From positions 1 through 15,029 of the forward strand of contig CAMOHY010000024.1 of NCBI GenBank assembly GCA_946615495.1: a DNA stretch of 15,029 nt. Reading direction: 5' to 3'. Position 1 is the stretch's first letter. Each line of letters begins with the position of its first letter. This DNA comes from an uncultured Clostridia bacterium (lineage in GTDB: Bacteria; Bacillota; Clostridia; Christensenellales; Aristaeellaceae). Position numbers and translations under genes: made by a program. Below the pieces are notes generated by a model. The model searched no databases. It worked only from the letters and a program-made list of their open reading frames with translations, and had not been told where the DNA came from. Shown one piece after another: positions 6,944 to 13,660 of this stretch.

Positions 6944-7647
6944 AGAGCGATCACCATGCCGGGATGCACGGCCTGAGCCTGGGGAAAAATCTTTCTGGCT
7001 TCCCGCAGCAGGCTTTCCGGCTCATGCCTGACGGGCAGATGGGTTAAATACAAGGCTTTGGCGCCCGCCTCCCTGGCAAGCTCCGCCGCGCCGGAAGCGC
7101 TCAAATGCGGCTTTTGTTCAGTCCATTCCGCCTCCAAAAAGGCCGCGTCGGAGAGCAGCGCGTCTGCGTCCCTGGCAAAGGCCGCAAGGCCGGGACAGGT
7201 ATTGGTGTCGCCGGTAAAGACCAGCGTTTTTTCCCCATCCGTCAGCCTTAAGGCCCGGCAGGGCACCGGATGGCGCACCGGCAGGGTGGTTACCTGAAGG
7301 CCCAAAATGCTTAGCTTTTCCGGGTAGGGGCGAACGTCAAAGGCCGGGGCAGAAAGCAGGGCGCGGAAGGGCGATTCATCCTCCGCAGGCACGTATACCG
7401 GCAGCGTTTTCCCCACGATTTCCAGGTAATACCGCATCACCAGCAGATCGCTGGCATGGTCAAAATGCAGGTGGGACAAAAGCACGCCCTCCAGCGCCGC
7501 CGGGTCCCACAAACGCATGAGCCGTCCCATCACGCCCGCGCCGCAGTCCATGAGCAGCGCCCGGCCCTCATGCTCCAGCAAATACCCGCTGGTGGCGCCG
7601 CCCGCCACGGGATAGGGGCCATGGCAGCCAATCACATGCAGCTTCAT
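6940..7647 (-). CDS. Metallo-beta-lactamase-fold hydrolase, YhfI/RNase Z-like
   Basis: A 235-residue cytosolic protein of the RNase Z-like branch of the metallo-beta-lactamase fold, closest in pattern to Bacillus YhfI (MKLHVIGCHG at 1-10, GGATSGYLLEHEG at 16-28). Metal-binding motifs are HLHFDH (59-64), VRHPVP (124-129), FTGDT (144-148) and the late histidine in YLTHL (200-204). It lacks the long exosite arm of tRNA-processing RNase Z, so I do not call it a tRNase; the substrate is unknown. The frame is open to a TTG at 7671, but the ATG at 7647 has GTGAGG eight bases upstream and gives the family N-terminus. It starts 10 bases after the walJ-like stop and overlaps comEC by 4 bases, so it sits between two other metallo-beta-lactamase proteins in one operon. 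Confidence 0.9.
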   Translation of the reverse strand: MKLHVIGCHGPYPVAGGATSGYLLEHEGRALLMDCGAGVMGRLMRLWDPAALEGVLLSHLHFDHASDLLVMRYYLEIVGKTLPVYVPAEDESPFRALLSAPAFDVRPYPEKLSILGLQVTTLPVRHPVPCRALRLTDGEKTLVFTGDTNTCPGLAAFARDADALLSDAAFLEAEWTEQKPHLSASGAAELAREAGAKALYLTHLPVRHEPESLLREARKIFPQAQAVHPGMVIAL

Positions 7648-7657
7648 TCTTTTTTCC

Positions 7658-8458
7658 TCACTCGATTTCAAATTTCCGGCTCACCCGGTCCCGCCAGGCT
7701 ACGCCCAGGTGAATATCCTCCCCCACGCGCACGCCCTCCCGGCCCAGCCGCTCCGTATGGGTGGCCAAGGCCAATTCCGGCGTGTTGTTTTCTCCGCTCA
7801 AATGGCCCAGCAGCACTTCCCTTACGCCGCTCTCCATCAAGTCCAGCAGCCCCTCGGCGCTGGCCAGGTTGCTCAAATGCCCGTGGCTGCCCAGGATGCG
7901 CTGCTTTAAATACATGGAATAATGGGGATTTACCATCAGCAGGTCCGGGTCGTGGTTGCTTTCCAGCAGCAGCACGTCCACCCCGCTCAGGGCCTTCACC
8001 ACGCTTTTTTTCATATAGCCCATATCGGTGGCGGTGGCCACGCTGCGGCCCCCGTAAAACACCCGGTAGCCCACCGGGTCCGCCGCGTCGTGGGGAATGG
8101 GAAAGGGATACAGGGACAAATCTCCTATATAAAAATCCTGTTCATCCTCGAACATGCGGCGGTTTCCGGGCTGGATTTCGCCAATGGCGCGGGCCATGGC
8201 GTTCCAGGTGCGCTCGTTGGCATAAATGGGCACATGGTATTTCCGGCTGATGATGCCAACGCCCTTCACGTGGTCGCTGTGCTCATGGGTAACGGCAATG
8301 CCGTTGAGCGTTTCGGGCAGCACGTTAATTTCCCGCAGGGCCCCCTCGATGGCCTTGCCCGTCATGCCCGCGTCGATCAATATCCTGGTGTTTCCCGCGC
8401 CGATGAACAGCGCGTTTCCGCTGCTCCCGCTGAAAAGCGGGCAAAAAGTAAATCGCAT
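7658..8458 (-). CDS. Metallo-beta-lactamase-fold nuclease, WalJ/YycJ-like
   Basis: A 266-residue protein with the family signature SGSSGN (10-15), metal ligands HEHSDH (58-63), IPHDAADPVGY (121-131), TDMG (144-147), ESNHD (166-170), GSHGHLSN (190-197) and the late LGHLSGENNTPELA (217-230). YycJ/WalJ of Bacillus is a 5'-to-3' exonuclease implicated in mismatch repair and lies at the end of the walRK operon. Here no walRK is present and the gene is first in an operon with a YhfI-like hydrolase, comEC, holA and rsmG. The ATG at 8458 has AAAGGA seven bases upstream and a consensus promoter 42 bases before it. A nuclease role is likely from the family; a link to transformation or replication is inference from the operon. 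Confidence 0.9.
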   Translation of the reverse strand: MRFTFCPLFSGSSGNALFIGAGNTRILIDAGMTGKAIEGALREINVLPETLNGIAVTHEHSDHVKGVGIISRKYHVPIYANERTWNAMARAIGEIQPGNRRMFEDEQDFYIGDLSLYPFPIPHDAADPVGYRVFYGGRSVATATDMGYMKKSVVKALSGVDVLLLESNHDPDLLMVNPHYSMYLKQRILGSHGHLSNLASAEGLLDLMESGVREVLLGHLSGENNTPELALATHTERLGREGVRVGEDIHLGVAWRDRVSRKFEIE

Positions 8459-8499
8459 ACCGTGGTCCTTTCCGGGAAATGAATGTTCAAAACAATTCT

Positions 8500-8528
8500 A
8501 TTATAATCAAAATTGCTCATTCTGGCAA
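8500..8528 (-). promoter_or_regulatory. SigA-type promoter of the walJ-yhfI-comEC-holA-rsmG operon
   Basis: On the minus strand TTGCCA (8528-8523) and a perfect TATAAT (8505-8500) are separated by 17 bases. The -10 box ends 41 bases before the start of the walJ-like gene. The ten bases CGCTTGCCAG and the spacing are the same as in the thuA promoter at 1770-1798. No hairpin with a T-run lies between this promoter and the GH28-like gene upstream, so transcription from the glycosidase operon could also reach it. Confidence 0.87.
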
Positions 8529-8560
8529 GCGTTCCCACGGAAAAGCGGCGGCAAGAGGCA

Positions 8561-9970
8561 TCAGGAAATCACCCGCGCCTGAACGTCCGTTTTGAGCACG
8601 AAGGCCGGGCGGCTCTCCCCTCCCTGGGGAAAAACGGCGTAATTTTGCAGCGTCAGCCCGCGAATGTGGCGGGCCCACAGGGCGTAGGCCGGGGCGTCGC
8701 CCAAGGGATCGATCATGTGCGCGTCGGGGTACACCCCGTACATTTCCCCAATTTCTTCTTCCTTCAGCACCGGTTTTTGAGAAGGGAGCTGCCGGATTTC
8801 CACATCCTGTAAAAGCACATCCTCAATGGCCTTTTCCGGGATGCCCAGAAAATAGGAGCCGCGGGGGCCGCACTGCCCTCCCCGCACCCGCGCCACAGCG
8901 GCGCGGCGCAGGGCGCCGATGGGCGGCGCGGGGTCTCCCGGCTTCACCCGGCCCCGCTTTTCCAGGCGCATGAAGAAGGGGCTGGCCGCCCGCTGGATGG
9001 AAAGGTCGCTGAGCAATATATCCTCCGCCGTGCCGCCATCCATCATTTCCAGGGAAACGGCGGAATCGCACCCCGCGTGCTTGAGCCCGCTGGGGTCCTT
9101 TTCCAATCCGCCGATGCTGCAATGGCGCACCCAGATATTCCGGAAGTCTCCCTGGGTGTCGGTGCCGATCTTTACCGCGTTGCAGGCGCTGAGCAGTTCG
9201 CAGTTTTCAACGAGCACTCCATTCAGTTCGCTTTGCCCCGCGCCCTTAAAGCACAGCGCGTCGTCCCCCGAATGCACGGAGCAATCGTGCATCCAAACCC
9301 TCCGGCAGCCGTCGATATCAAAGCCGTCGTTATTGTAATTGGCGTGGTTGCGCACCGTCACATTTTCAATAAGCAAATCCTCGCAGTTCAGATAATTCTG
9401 CATCCAGCAGGGGCTGTCGCGCAGAATCAGGCCGCTTACGTGCACCCGGCGGCAATCGATCACCCGAAGCAGGAAGGGCCGCCCCGGCGTGCCCTGCTGG
9501 GTTTCGTCGCCGGGAAAATTCTCCGGCCTGCCCCGGCCGTCTATTTCCCCCGGCCCGCTGAAGGCAATGTCCTGGCAGTTTTCGGCAAAGATGAGGGATT
9601 GGTGCATGCCCATGCTGGTATCCTGCACGGTGAGGCGGCGGGCGTGCTGGGGCGGATAATCCGCCAGGCTGGTGCTGGCCAGCAGCCGGGAGCCCTCCTC
9701 CACCATGAGCCGCACGCGGGAGCGCATGATGAGCGTGCCGCTCACATAATCCCCCTGCCCCAGCGCCACCGTGCCGCCGCCGGACGCGTGGGCGCTGTCG
9801 ATGGCGGCCTGAATAAAGGCGGTGGCCAAGCCCTGGCCCAAATAGCCCGCCTGCTCCGGGGTGAACACTCCGCCGCCCGCCGCCCAGGGGCGGAGCGACG
9901 CCTTCAGCTCCCGCGCCATGCCGCCGAGCTTTTCTTCCAAGGCCGGGTACCACTGGGAAGCATCGTTCAT
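8561..9970 (-). CDS. GH28-like (polygalacturonase family) glycoside hydrolase, cytoplasmic
   Basis: A 469-residue right-handed parallel beta-helix protein of the GH28 type. The N-terminal region has the family start AFIQAAIDSAHASGGGTV (51-68) and GTLIMRSRVRLMVEEGS (78-94). The catalytic aspartates are seen in NNDGFD (213-218, D215) and SGDDALCFK (234-242, D236 and D237). Where exo- and endo-polygalacturonases carry the GHG histidine motif, this protein has SACNAVKIGT (261-270), as in a subgroup of bacterial GH28-like proteins. The basic residue of the usual RIK motif may be K267. There is no signal peptide, so it would act on imported oligosaccharides. The start overlaps the GH43-like stop by 4 bases with GGAGG seven bases upstream. 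The substrate could be a galacturonide or a rhamnogalacturonan fragment; I cannot decide from sequence. Confidence 0.88.
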   Translation of the reverse strand: MNDASQWYPALEEKLGGMARELKASLRPWAAGGGVFTPEQAGYLGQGLATAFIQAAIDSAHASGGGTVALGQGDYVSGTLIMRSRVRLMVEEGSRLLASTSLADYPPQHARRLTVQDTSMGMHQSLIFAENCQDIAFSGPGEIDGRGRPENFPGDETQQGTPGRPFLLRVIDCRRVHVSGLILRDSPCWMQNYLNCEDLLIENVTVRNHANYNNDGFDIDGCRRVWMHDCSVHSGDDALCFKGAGQSELNGVLVENCELLSACNAVKIGTDTQGDFRNIWVRHCSIGGLEKDPSGLKHAGCDSAVSLEMMDGGTAEDILLSDLSIQRAASPFFMRLEKRGRVKPGDPAPPIGALRRAAVARVRGGQCGPRGSYFLGIPEKAIEDVLLQDVEIRQLPSQKPVLKEEEIGEMYGVYPDAHMIDPLGDAPAYALWARHIRGLTLQNYAVFPQGGESRPAFVLKTDVQARVIS

Positions 9971-10842
9971 TTCAGCGCCTCCTTCCGGATGAGCCGCCCC
10001 TCCTTTTCCTCCAGGGGGAAGAAGCGGGGCCGCTCCTGCAAATGGGCGTTGGGGCTGTGCAGCGTCAAATACAGCTGCCCGTCCAGCGCCCGGAACACCA
10101 TGCCGTGGCCGCCGTCCCGCTCAAACAGCGCTTCGGCCTGGGTAAACGGCCCGTCAATCTCCCCGCTGCCGCTGACGGCCACGGCCTGGGTATAGCCCGT
10201 GTCCGACAGGCTGGCCCACAGGCACAGGAGCGTTCCGCTTTCCGTGCGCCAAAGGAAGGGGCCGTCGGTCACGTAGCCGTCCATACCGCTGGAATGGTGC
10301 ACCAGCTTGCTCCAGGGGGCGGAGGACGCCTTGAACAAAAGCCTTGGCTCCCCTTGGGCGGCGGAAAGGTCGTCCCGCAGGGGCATGGCCCATATTTCCC
10401 CGTCGCCCACCTGCACCCATTCGTGGCAGAACACCATCCAGGGCTTGCCCGTCCGGTCCTCATAATAGGTGCCGTCCAGGCATTCCCATTCGCCGGGAGT
10501 CACGCAGCCGGCGCTGTGGGGGCGGAAGGGGCCCAGGGGCGAATCCGCCTTCAAAATGGCCGTGCCCCGGTGCACGCCCTCCGCCTTGAAGCTGGCGAAC
10601 ATATAGAAGTTTCCCTGCCGCTTATGCACCTCCGGGGCCCAATAATTCCGGTCCGCCCAGAAGGAGCCGTCGTTTTGGAAGCAGACGAAGGGGCCATCCC
10701 ATTCCCGCAGATCCCGGCTCACATACACGTCAAAGCCGTCGGCCTGGCCCCAGCAGGTTTCCCCGCGGGTGCCGTACAGATAGTATTTTCCTTCATGCAC
10801 CAGCACGAAAGGGTCCCGGATGTTGATTTCATTCGTCTTCAT
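9967..10842 (-). CDS. GH43-like glycoside hydrolase (five-bladed beta-propeller), cytoplasmic
   Basis: A 291-residue protein with the three acidic positions of clan GH-F: general base D10 in NIRDPFVL, pKa modulator D123 in ECLDGTYYED, and general acid E141 in VFCHEW. Blade repeats are visible as KYYLYGTRG (19-27), NYWAPEVHKRQGNFYMFASF (66-85), GPFLWRT (194-200) and GHGMVFRALDGQLYLTLHSP (245-264). The family includes arabinanases, arabinofuranosidases, xylosidases and galactosidases; the substrate is not readable here. The frame is open to 11019, but the ATG at 10842 has AAAGGAG seven bases upstream, overlaps the upstream stop by 4 bases and gives a normal family N-terminus. No signal peptide. 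It is the middle gene of the three-enzyme operon; arabinan or arabinogalactan side chains of pectin would suit its GH28-like partner (inference). Confidence 0.9.
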   Translation of the reverse strand: MKTNEINIRDPFVLVHEGKYYLYGTRGETCWGQADGFDVYVSRDLREWDGPFVCFQNDGSFWADRNYWAPEVHKRQGNFYMFASFKAEGVHRGTAILKADSPLGPFRPHSAGCVTPGEWECLDGTYYEDRTGKPWMVFCHEWVQVGDGEIWAMPLRDDLSAAQGEPRLLFKASSAPWSKLVHHSSGMDGYVTDGPFLWRTESGTLLCLWASLSDTGYTQAVAVSGSGEIDGPFTQAEALFERDGGHGMVFRALDGQLYLTLHSPNAHLQERPRFFPLEEKEGRLIRKEALK

Positions 10843-12308
10843 GCTCTTTCTCCTTTCAGGGACGCGGCGGCGTCCTCCAGGCCGCGCCGGGCAAGCACCC
10901 GGCCGTTTGCATCCGCAATCAGCCGCACGCCGCAGGGGGACTGCGCTTTTTCTTTGTCGTTTACATAAACGCGGGCCCGCTTCCCATCGCTTTCGATGCG
11001 GTAGCGCCTGCTTCCCCACTGCTGCTCATAGGAATAAGGCGCGGGGGCGGAGCACAGGCTGAACCAGATTTTTCCCTCCTGCATATGCACGCCCCACAGG
11101 TGGGCAATGTACTCCAGGGCCGAAAGCAGGGTGGGGCCATAGCTGTCCTGGAAGGGCTCTTCGCTTTCCGGCGGCAGCGCCTGATGGCTGCGCATGCCCA
11201 CCCGGCTGGGCGCGCCGGTAAAGGGATCAAACTGCTGGGTAAACACATTGCCCCCCGCGCTGATGGCCGAAAGCAATTTCCGGCCCAAAGCCGTAACCAC
11301 TTTTTCATAGCCGTACCTTTCCAGGGCGCCGATGGCGCGCTGGTAGGTGAGCCCTTCCGGCTGGCCGGACCAATTGTTTTCCGGCGCGTTGCGGAAAGCG
11401 GGGTCGTTTGCCGCCACCGAGGGCAGGGGCAGCGGCGTCCAGAATTCATCGGGATTCAAAAGGTGCTCCTTTACGAACCGGTCCGCCATTTCCTGGGAAA
11501 AGGAGCCCCAGTACATGCAGCGCAGGTTATTGTGGCACAAAACGGGAATAACGCCGCCGTTCCGGTCCCGGTCAAAGCAGGCGCCAATTTTCTCATCCCA
11601 CATTTTTGTCCGCAGAAGGCGGGAAACCCGCTGGGCCTGCCGCCGCCAATAGGCGGCCTGGCCATCCCGGCGCAGGCGGCTGATTTTGCTCAGCGTGTCC
11701 CGGCAGGCGTAGGAATAGCTCATAAAATCCATGCTGGCCATGGGCACCACGGCGCTGCCGCGGGGCGGCTCCTCCCCCACGCAGTAATTGGGCGCGTCGC
11801 CGTAGCGCAGGGCGTTGTCCTCTCCCGTATCATACACGCACCAGCTTTCCAGCAGTCCGTCGCCGTCGGAATCCCGGCAGGCCCACAAATATTCGTCAAA
11901 ACGCATGAGGCATTCGGCCAGTCGGTCCAGGTATTCCCGGTCCCGGCCCAGCCAATAATACAGGTTCAGCGCCGGAGCCGGAAAGCAAAAGCCCTGAAAT
12001 TTATTGAACTGCGGCTCCAATTCCCCATTTTTCAGCCGTTCGATGGAGCCGGGCAGCCGCCCGTCCGGCCGCTGGAAGCGCATGAACAGGCCTATGTTGC
12101 CAGCGGCCGCGGCCAAATCGCGCTTGGCGTACATTTCGCCGCCCATGGGCTGGGTCTCCAGCCACAGCTTTTCGTAGCCCCCGCCCTCGATGAGCACCGT
12201 TTCCTCCCCGAAGCGCTTCAGGTTATCCCGGCACTTGCGGCAGGCGGCGTCGTATAAATTCTGCAATTTCTCATCCGCCGTCTCAAATAGAACGCCTGTG
12301 TGCAGCAA
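10839..12308 (-). CDS. GH63/MGH1-like (alpha/alpha)6-barrel glycoside hydrolase, cytoplasmic
   Basis: A 489-residue protein with the look of GH63/GH37-type enzymes. An N-terminal helical region carries LWLETQPMGGEMYAKRD (48-64) and FQRPDGRLPGSI (78-89). The central RDSDGDGLLESWCVYDTGEDNALRYG (145-170) corresponds to the acid-bearing segment of GH63-like enzymes, with D164 as candidate general acid. NNWSGQPEGLTYQRAIGALERYGYEKV (311-337) matches the conserved tryptophan/glycine segment, and SYGPTLLSALEYI (389-401) follows. The last 75 residues look like a small beta domain. No signal peptide. The start is TTG at 12308, with AAGGAGG eight bases upstream; no ATG lies in a better position. It is the first gene of the operon and overlaps the GH43-like gene by 4 bases. 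Members of this clan cleave alpha-glucosidic, mannosyl or related bonds; the substrate is not known. Confidence 0.82.
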   Translation of the reverse strand: MLHTGVLFETADEKLQNLYDAACRKCRDNLKRFGEETVLIEGGGYEKLWLETQPMGGEMYAKRDLAAAAGNIGLFMRFQRPDGRLPGSIERLKNGELEPQFNKFQGFCFPAPALNLYYWLGRDREYLDRLAECLMRFDEYLWACRDSDGDGLLESWCVYDTGEDNALRYGDAPNYCVGEEPPRGSAVVPMASMDFMSYSYACRDTLSKISRLRRDGQAAYWRRQAQRVSRLLRTKMWDEKIGACFDRDRNGGVIPVLCHNNLRCMYWGSFSQEMADRFVKEHLLNPDEFWTPLPLPSVAANDPAFRNAPENNWSGQPEGLTYQRAIGALERYGYEKVVTALGRKLLSAISAGGNVFTQQFDPFTGAPSRVGMRSHQALPPESEEPFQDSYGPTLLSALEYIAHLWGVHMQEGKIWFSLCSAPAPYSYEQQWGSRRYRIESDGKRARVYVNDKEKAQSPCGVRLIADANGRVLARRGLEDAAASLKGERA

Positions 12309-12340
12309 ATGATATTCCTCCTTAAAAGAAGTGCGTCTTT

Positions 12341-12369
12341 ATTGTATACCTTTTGGGGCGATTAGGGAA
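12341..12369 (-). promoter_or_regulatory. Candidate promoter of the three-glycosidase operon (good -10, poor -35)
   Basis: On the minus strand TACAAT (12346-12341) matches five of six consensus -10 bases and lies 32 bases before the TTG start. The hexamer 17 bases upstream is TTCCCT, a poor -35 box. That combination fits a promoter needing an activator. A LacI-like partial dyad (TGCCAAGC/GGCTTACA at 12383-12398) lies just upstream, with an odd-centred AAGC-G-GCTT core; it is only a weak candidate operator. Confidence 0.4.
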
Positions 12370-12423
12370 TACTCAGTTTTTGTGCCAAGCGGCTTACAAT
12401 ACAAAGCATATTCTCCCCGGACG

Positions 12424-12453
12424 CAAAAATAGGCCGGGTACCCCGCCGGGCCC
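12424..12453 (-). terminator. Probable terminator of the XRE-comF operon
   Basis: On the minus strand GGCC-C-GG and CC-C-GGCC (12452-12432) form a GC-rich hairpin with one mismatch and a seven-base loop, followed by TATTTTTG. It lies about 85 bases past the comF stop and upstream of the glycosidase promoter. A further 6-bp inverted repeat (GCGTTG/CAACGC, 12490-12509) without a T-run lies between. Confidence 0.55.
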
Positions 12454-12535
12454 CAGCCTGTTTGGAACGATTACGATGACAGCCGGGAGGCGTTGCGCCG
12501 TCCCAACGCTATTCCGCTTAACCGCCGATCCTTTT

Positions 12536-13318
12536 TCAAGCCGAAGCGCGGCTGGAGCCCTGTTTCCGGTAGACCACGGCGGCGGTGCACAGGCACACGC
12601 TTTCCGCACCGGCATTCAGCAGGGCCTTGGCGCAGGCGTGGGCCGTGCTGCCGCTGGTGCGCACGTCGTCCACCAGCAGCACCCGCTTGCCTTTCGCATC
12701 GCCCACGCAGGAAAAAGCGCCGCTGACGTTGCTGGCCCTGCGCTTCATGGGCGTGCGGCTCTGGGGCCTTTTATACCGGACGCGGGCAAGCAATTCCTCC
12801 ACCGGCAGGCCCGTTCTTTTTCCCAGCTCCCCGCTCAAAAGCAGCGCTTGGTTGAAGCCGCGCTGCCTAAGCCTTCGCGCATGCAGCGGCACGGGCGTAA
12901 CGCAGTCAAATTCCCGGCGCGTCAAGGCGTCGGCCATAGCCTGGGCCAGCAGCGGCGCGGCCTCCCCGCAGGCGTTGAACTTGAGGGCCAGAATCAATTG
13001 CCGCGTCTCGCCGCCGAACCGGTAGGGCGAAAACACCGCCTCAATGGGCTTCATCAGCGGCGAATTGCAAAAGGCGCAGGGCTTGCCCCGCTCCACCGGC
13101 GACAGGCAGCGGCCGCACGCCTGGGCAGGCAAGCGCCAGGTTTTCAGTTTTTCCCGGCAAGCATCGCACAGGCAGTCCGCTTCGCTGGCCCTTCTGGGGT
13201 CCCCGCAGCACAGGCAGCAGGCCCCGCGGGGAAAAAGCAGCGCGTCCAGCCGGATTCTGCACAGCCGGATTGCTTCCGCCATTCTCATCATATAAAGCTC
13301 ACTTTTCTGCGCGTTCAT
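12536..13318 (-). CDS. comF: ComF-family amidophosphoribosyltransferase-like competence protein
   Basis: A 260-residue double-zinc-finger phosphoribosyltransferase-fold protein. Cysteine pairs that should bind zinc are C35-x2-C38, C51-x2-C54, C68-x2-C71 and C81-x2-C84. The family block PVPLHARRLRQRGFNQA is at 142-158 and the PRPP loop VLLVDDVRTSGST at 213-225. ComF is needed for DNA uptake in naturally competent Bacillota and Proteobacteria, where it links the uptake channel to a helicase or primosomal factor, but comF-like genes also occur in many non-competent species. Start choice: the ATG at 13318 has AAGGA eight bases upstream and overlaps the XRE gene by 20 bases; later ATGs at 13291, 13288 and 13282 have only a weak GTGAG. 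No comFA helicase is adjacent. Co-transcription with the XRE regulator is very likely from the overlap. Confidence 0.92.
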   Translation of the reverse strand: MNAQKSELYMMRMAEAIRLCRIRLDALLFPRGACCLCCGDPRRASEADCLCDACREKLKTWRLPAQACGRCLSPVERGKPCAFCNSPLMKPIEAVFSPYRFGGETRQLILALKFNACGEAAPLLAQAMADALTRREFDCVTPVPLHARRLRQRGFNQALLLSGELGKRTGLPVEELLARVRYKRPQSRTPMKRRASNVSGAFSCVGDAKGKRVLLVDDVRTSGSTAHACAKALLNAGAESVCLCTAAVVYRKQGSSRASA

Positions 13319-13562
13319 GGGCCGAATCCTTGCATTCCTGGCATTCTGCCTCATATCTTGCAAACAGAGCGCTCATGGAAATATTCAATGCCGCCGCGAT
13401 ACGCCAAAGAATTTCCACCTGAGGGTCCCGTTTGCCAGCTTCTATCATGGCCAGGTGGCTGCGGCCTATATTCGCCAATCCGCTCAGCACTTCCTGGGAC
13501 AAGCCTTTTTCGCGCCGCATTTTCCGGATTAGTTGTCCCATCTGCCTATGGTCGTACTTCAT
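13299..13562 (-). CDS. XRE-family helix-turn-helix transcriptional regulator
   Basis: An 87-residue protein made of one Cro/C1-type DNA-binding domain: MGQLIRKMRREKGLSQEVLSGLA (8-30), the recognition region NIGRSHLAMIEAGKRDPQVEIL (31-52) and the closing IAAALNISMSALF (55-67). A short charged tail (EAECQECKDSAHERAEK) follows with no other domain. The frame is open to 13760, but the upstream part runs through the operator repeats; the ATG at 13562 has GAGGT seven bases upstream, while the ATG at 13580 has no ribosome site. It is divergent from the C1 aminopeptidase and overlaps comF. A perfect palindrome covers its predicted promoter, the layout of a self-repressing regulator; that it also controls comF and the peptidase is inference. 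Confidence 0.92.
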   Translation of the reverse strand: MKYDHRQMGQLIRKMRREKGLSQEVLSGLANIGRSHLAMIEAGKRDPQVEILWRIAAALNISMSALFARYEAECQECKDSAHERAEK

Positions 13563-13594
13563 TCCATACACCTCTATCATGCAGTGTATCTGCT

Positions 13595-13624
13595 TATATA
13601 GCAATATTTGTCTACAATTGTAGA
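13595..13624 (-). promoter_or_regulatory. Candidate SigA-type promoter of the XRE-comF operon
   Basis: On the minus strand TCTACA (13624-13619) and TATATA (13600-13595) are 18 bases apart, 32 bases before the XRE start. The -35 box and most of the spacer lie inside the perfect palindrome at 13606-13629, so a protein bound there would exclude RNA polymerase. Confidence 0.5.
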
Positions 13625-13629
13625 CAAAT
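13606..13629. promoter_or_regulatory. Perfect 24-bp palindrome, likely operator O1
   Basis: The half-site ATTTGTCTACAA is followed at once by its exact reverse complement, with no spacer. It overlaps the predicted -35 and spacer of the XRE promoter. The size and symmetry fit a dimeric helix-turn-helix repressor. The central TACAATTGTA also resembles a BlaI/CopY-type TACAnnTGTA box, so the adjacent XRE protein is the likely but unproven binder. Confidence 0.8.
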
Positions 13630-13635
13630 CGTGGG

Positions 13636-13659
13636 ATTTGTTTACAATTCAGACCAAAA
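13636..13659. promoter_or_regulatory. Imperfect second copy of the operator, O2
   Basis: ATTTGTTTACAATT at 13636-13649 matches the left part of O1 at 13 of 14 positions, and begins exactly 30 bases after it. The right arm is degenerate (CAGACCAAA), one base out of register with the O1 right arm. It lies between O1 and the plus-strand promoter of the peptidase. Confidence 0.6.
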
Positions 13660-13660
13660 A

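Noticed and set aside
8263..8276. parS-like CTTCACGTGG
   Set aside because: Only the core half matches parS; the other arm is wrong, and it encodes part of the conserved HEHSDH region of the walJ-like gene.
8469..8480. Possible Noc-binding site TTTCCGGGAAAT before the walJ-like gene
   Set aside because: It lacks one central C of the even-spaced Noc consensus, so the half-sites are out of register, and part of it is the ribosome-site region.
9077..10195. A 372-codon plus-strand open frame opposite the GH28 and GH43 genes
   Set aside because: It crosses two conserved minus-strand genes and has shadow-like composition.
11085..12257. A 390-codon plus-strand open frame opposite the GH63-like gene
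   Set aside because: No family motif, no convincing ribosome site, and fully antisense to a conserved glycosidase.
13606..13629. BlaI/MecI or CopY operator (central TACAnnTGTA)
   Set aside because: The core fits, but no BlaI/CopY regulator, beta-lactamase or copper gene is near, and an XRE regulator is adjacent; kept only as an alternative reading.
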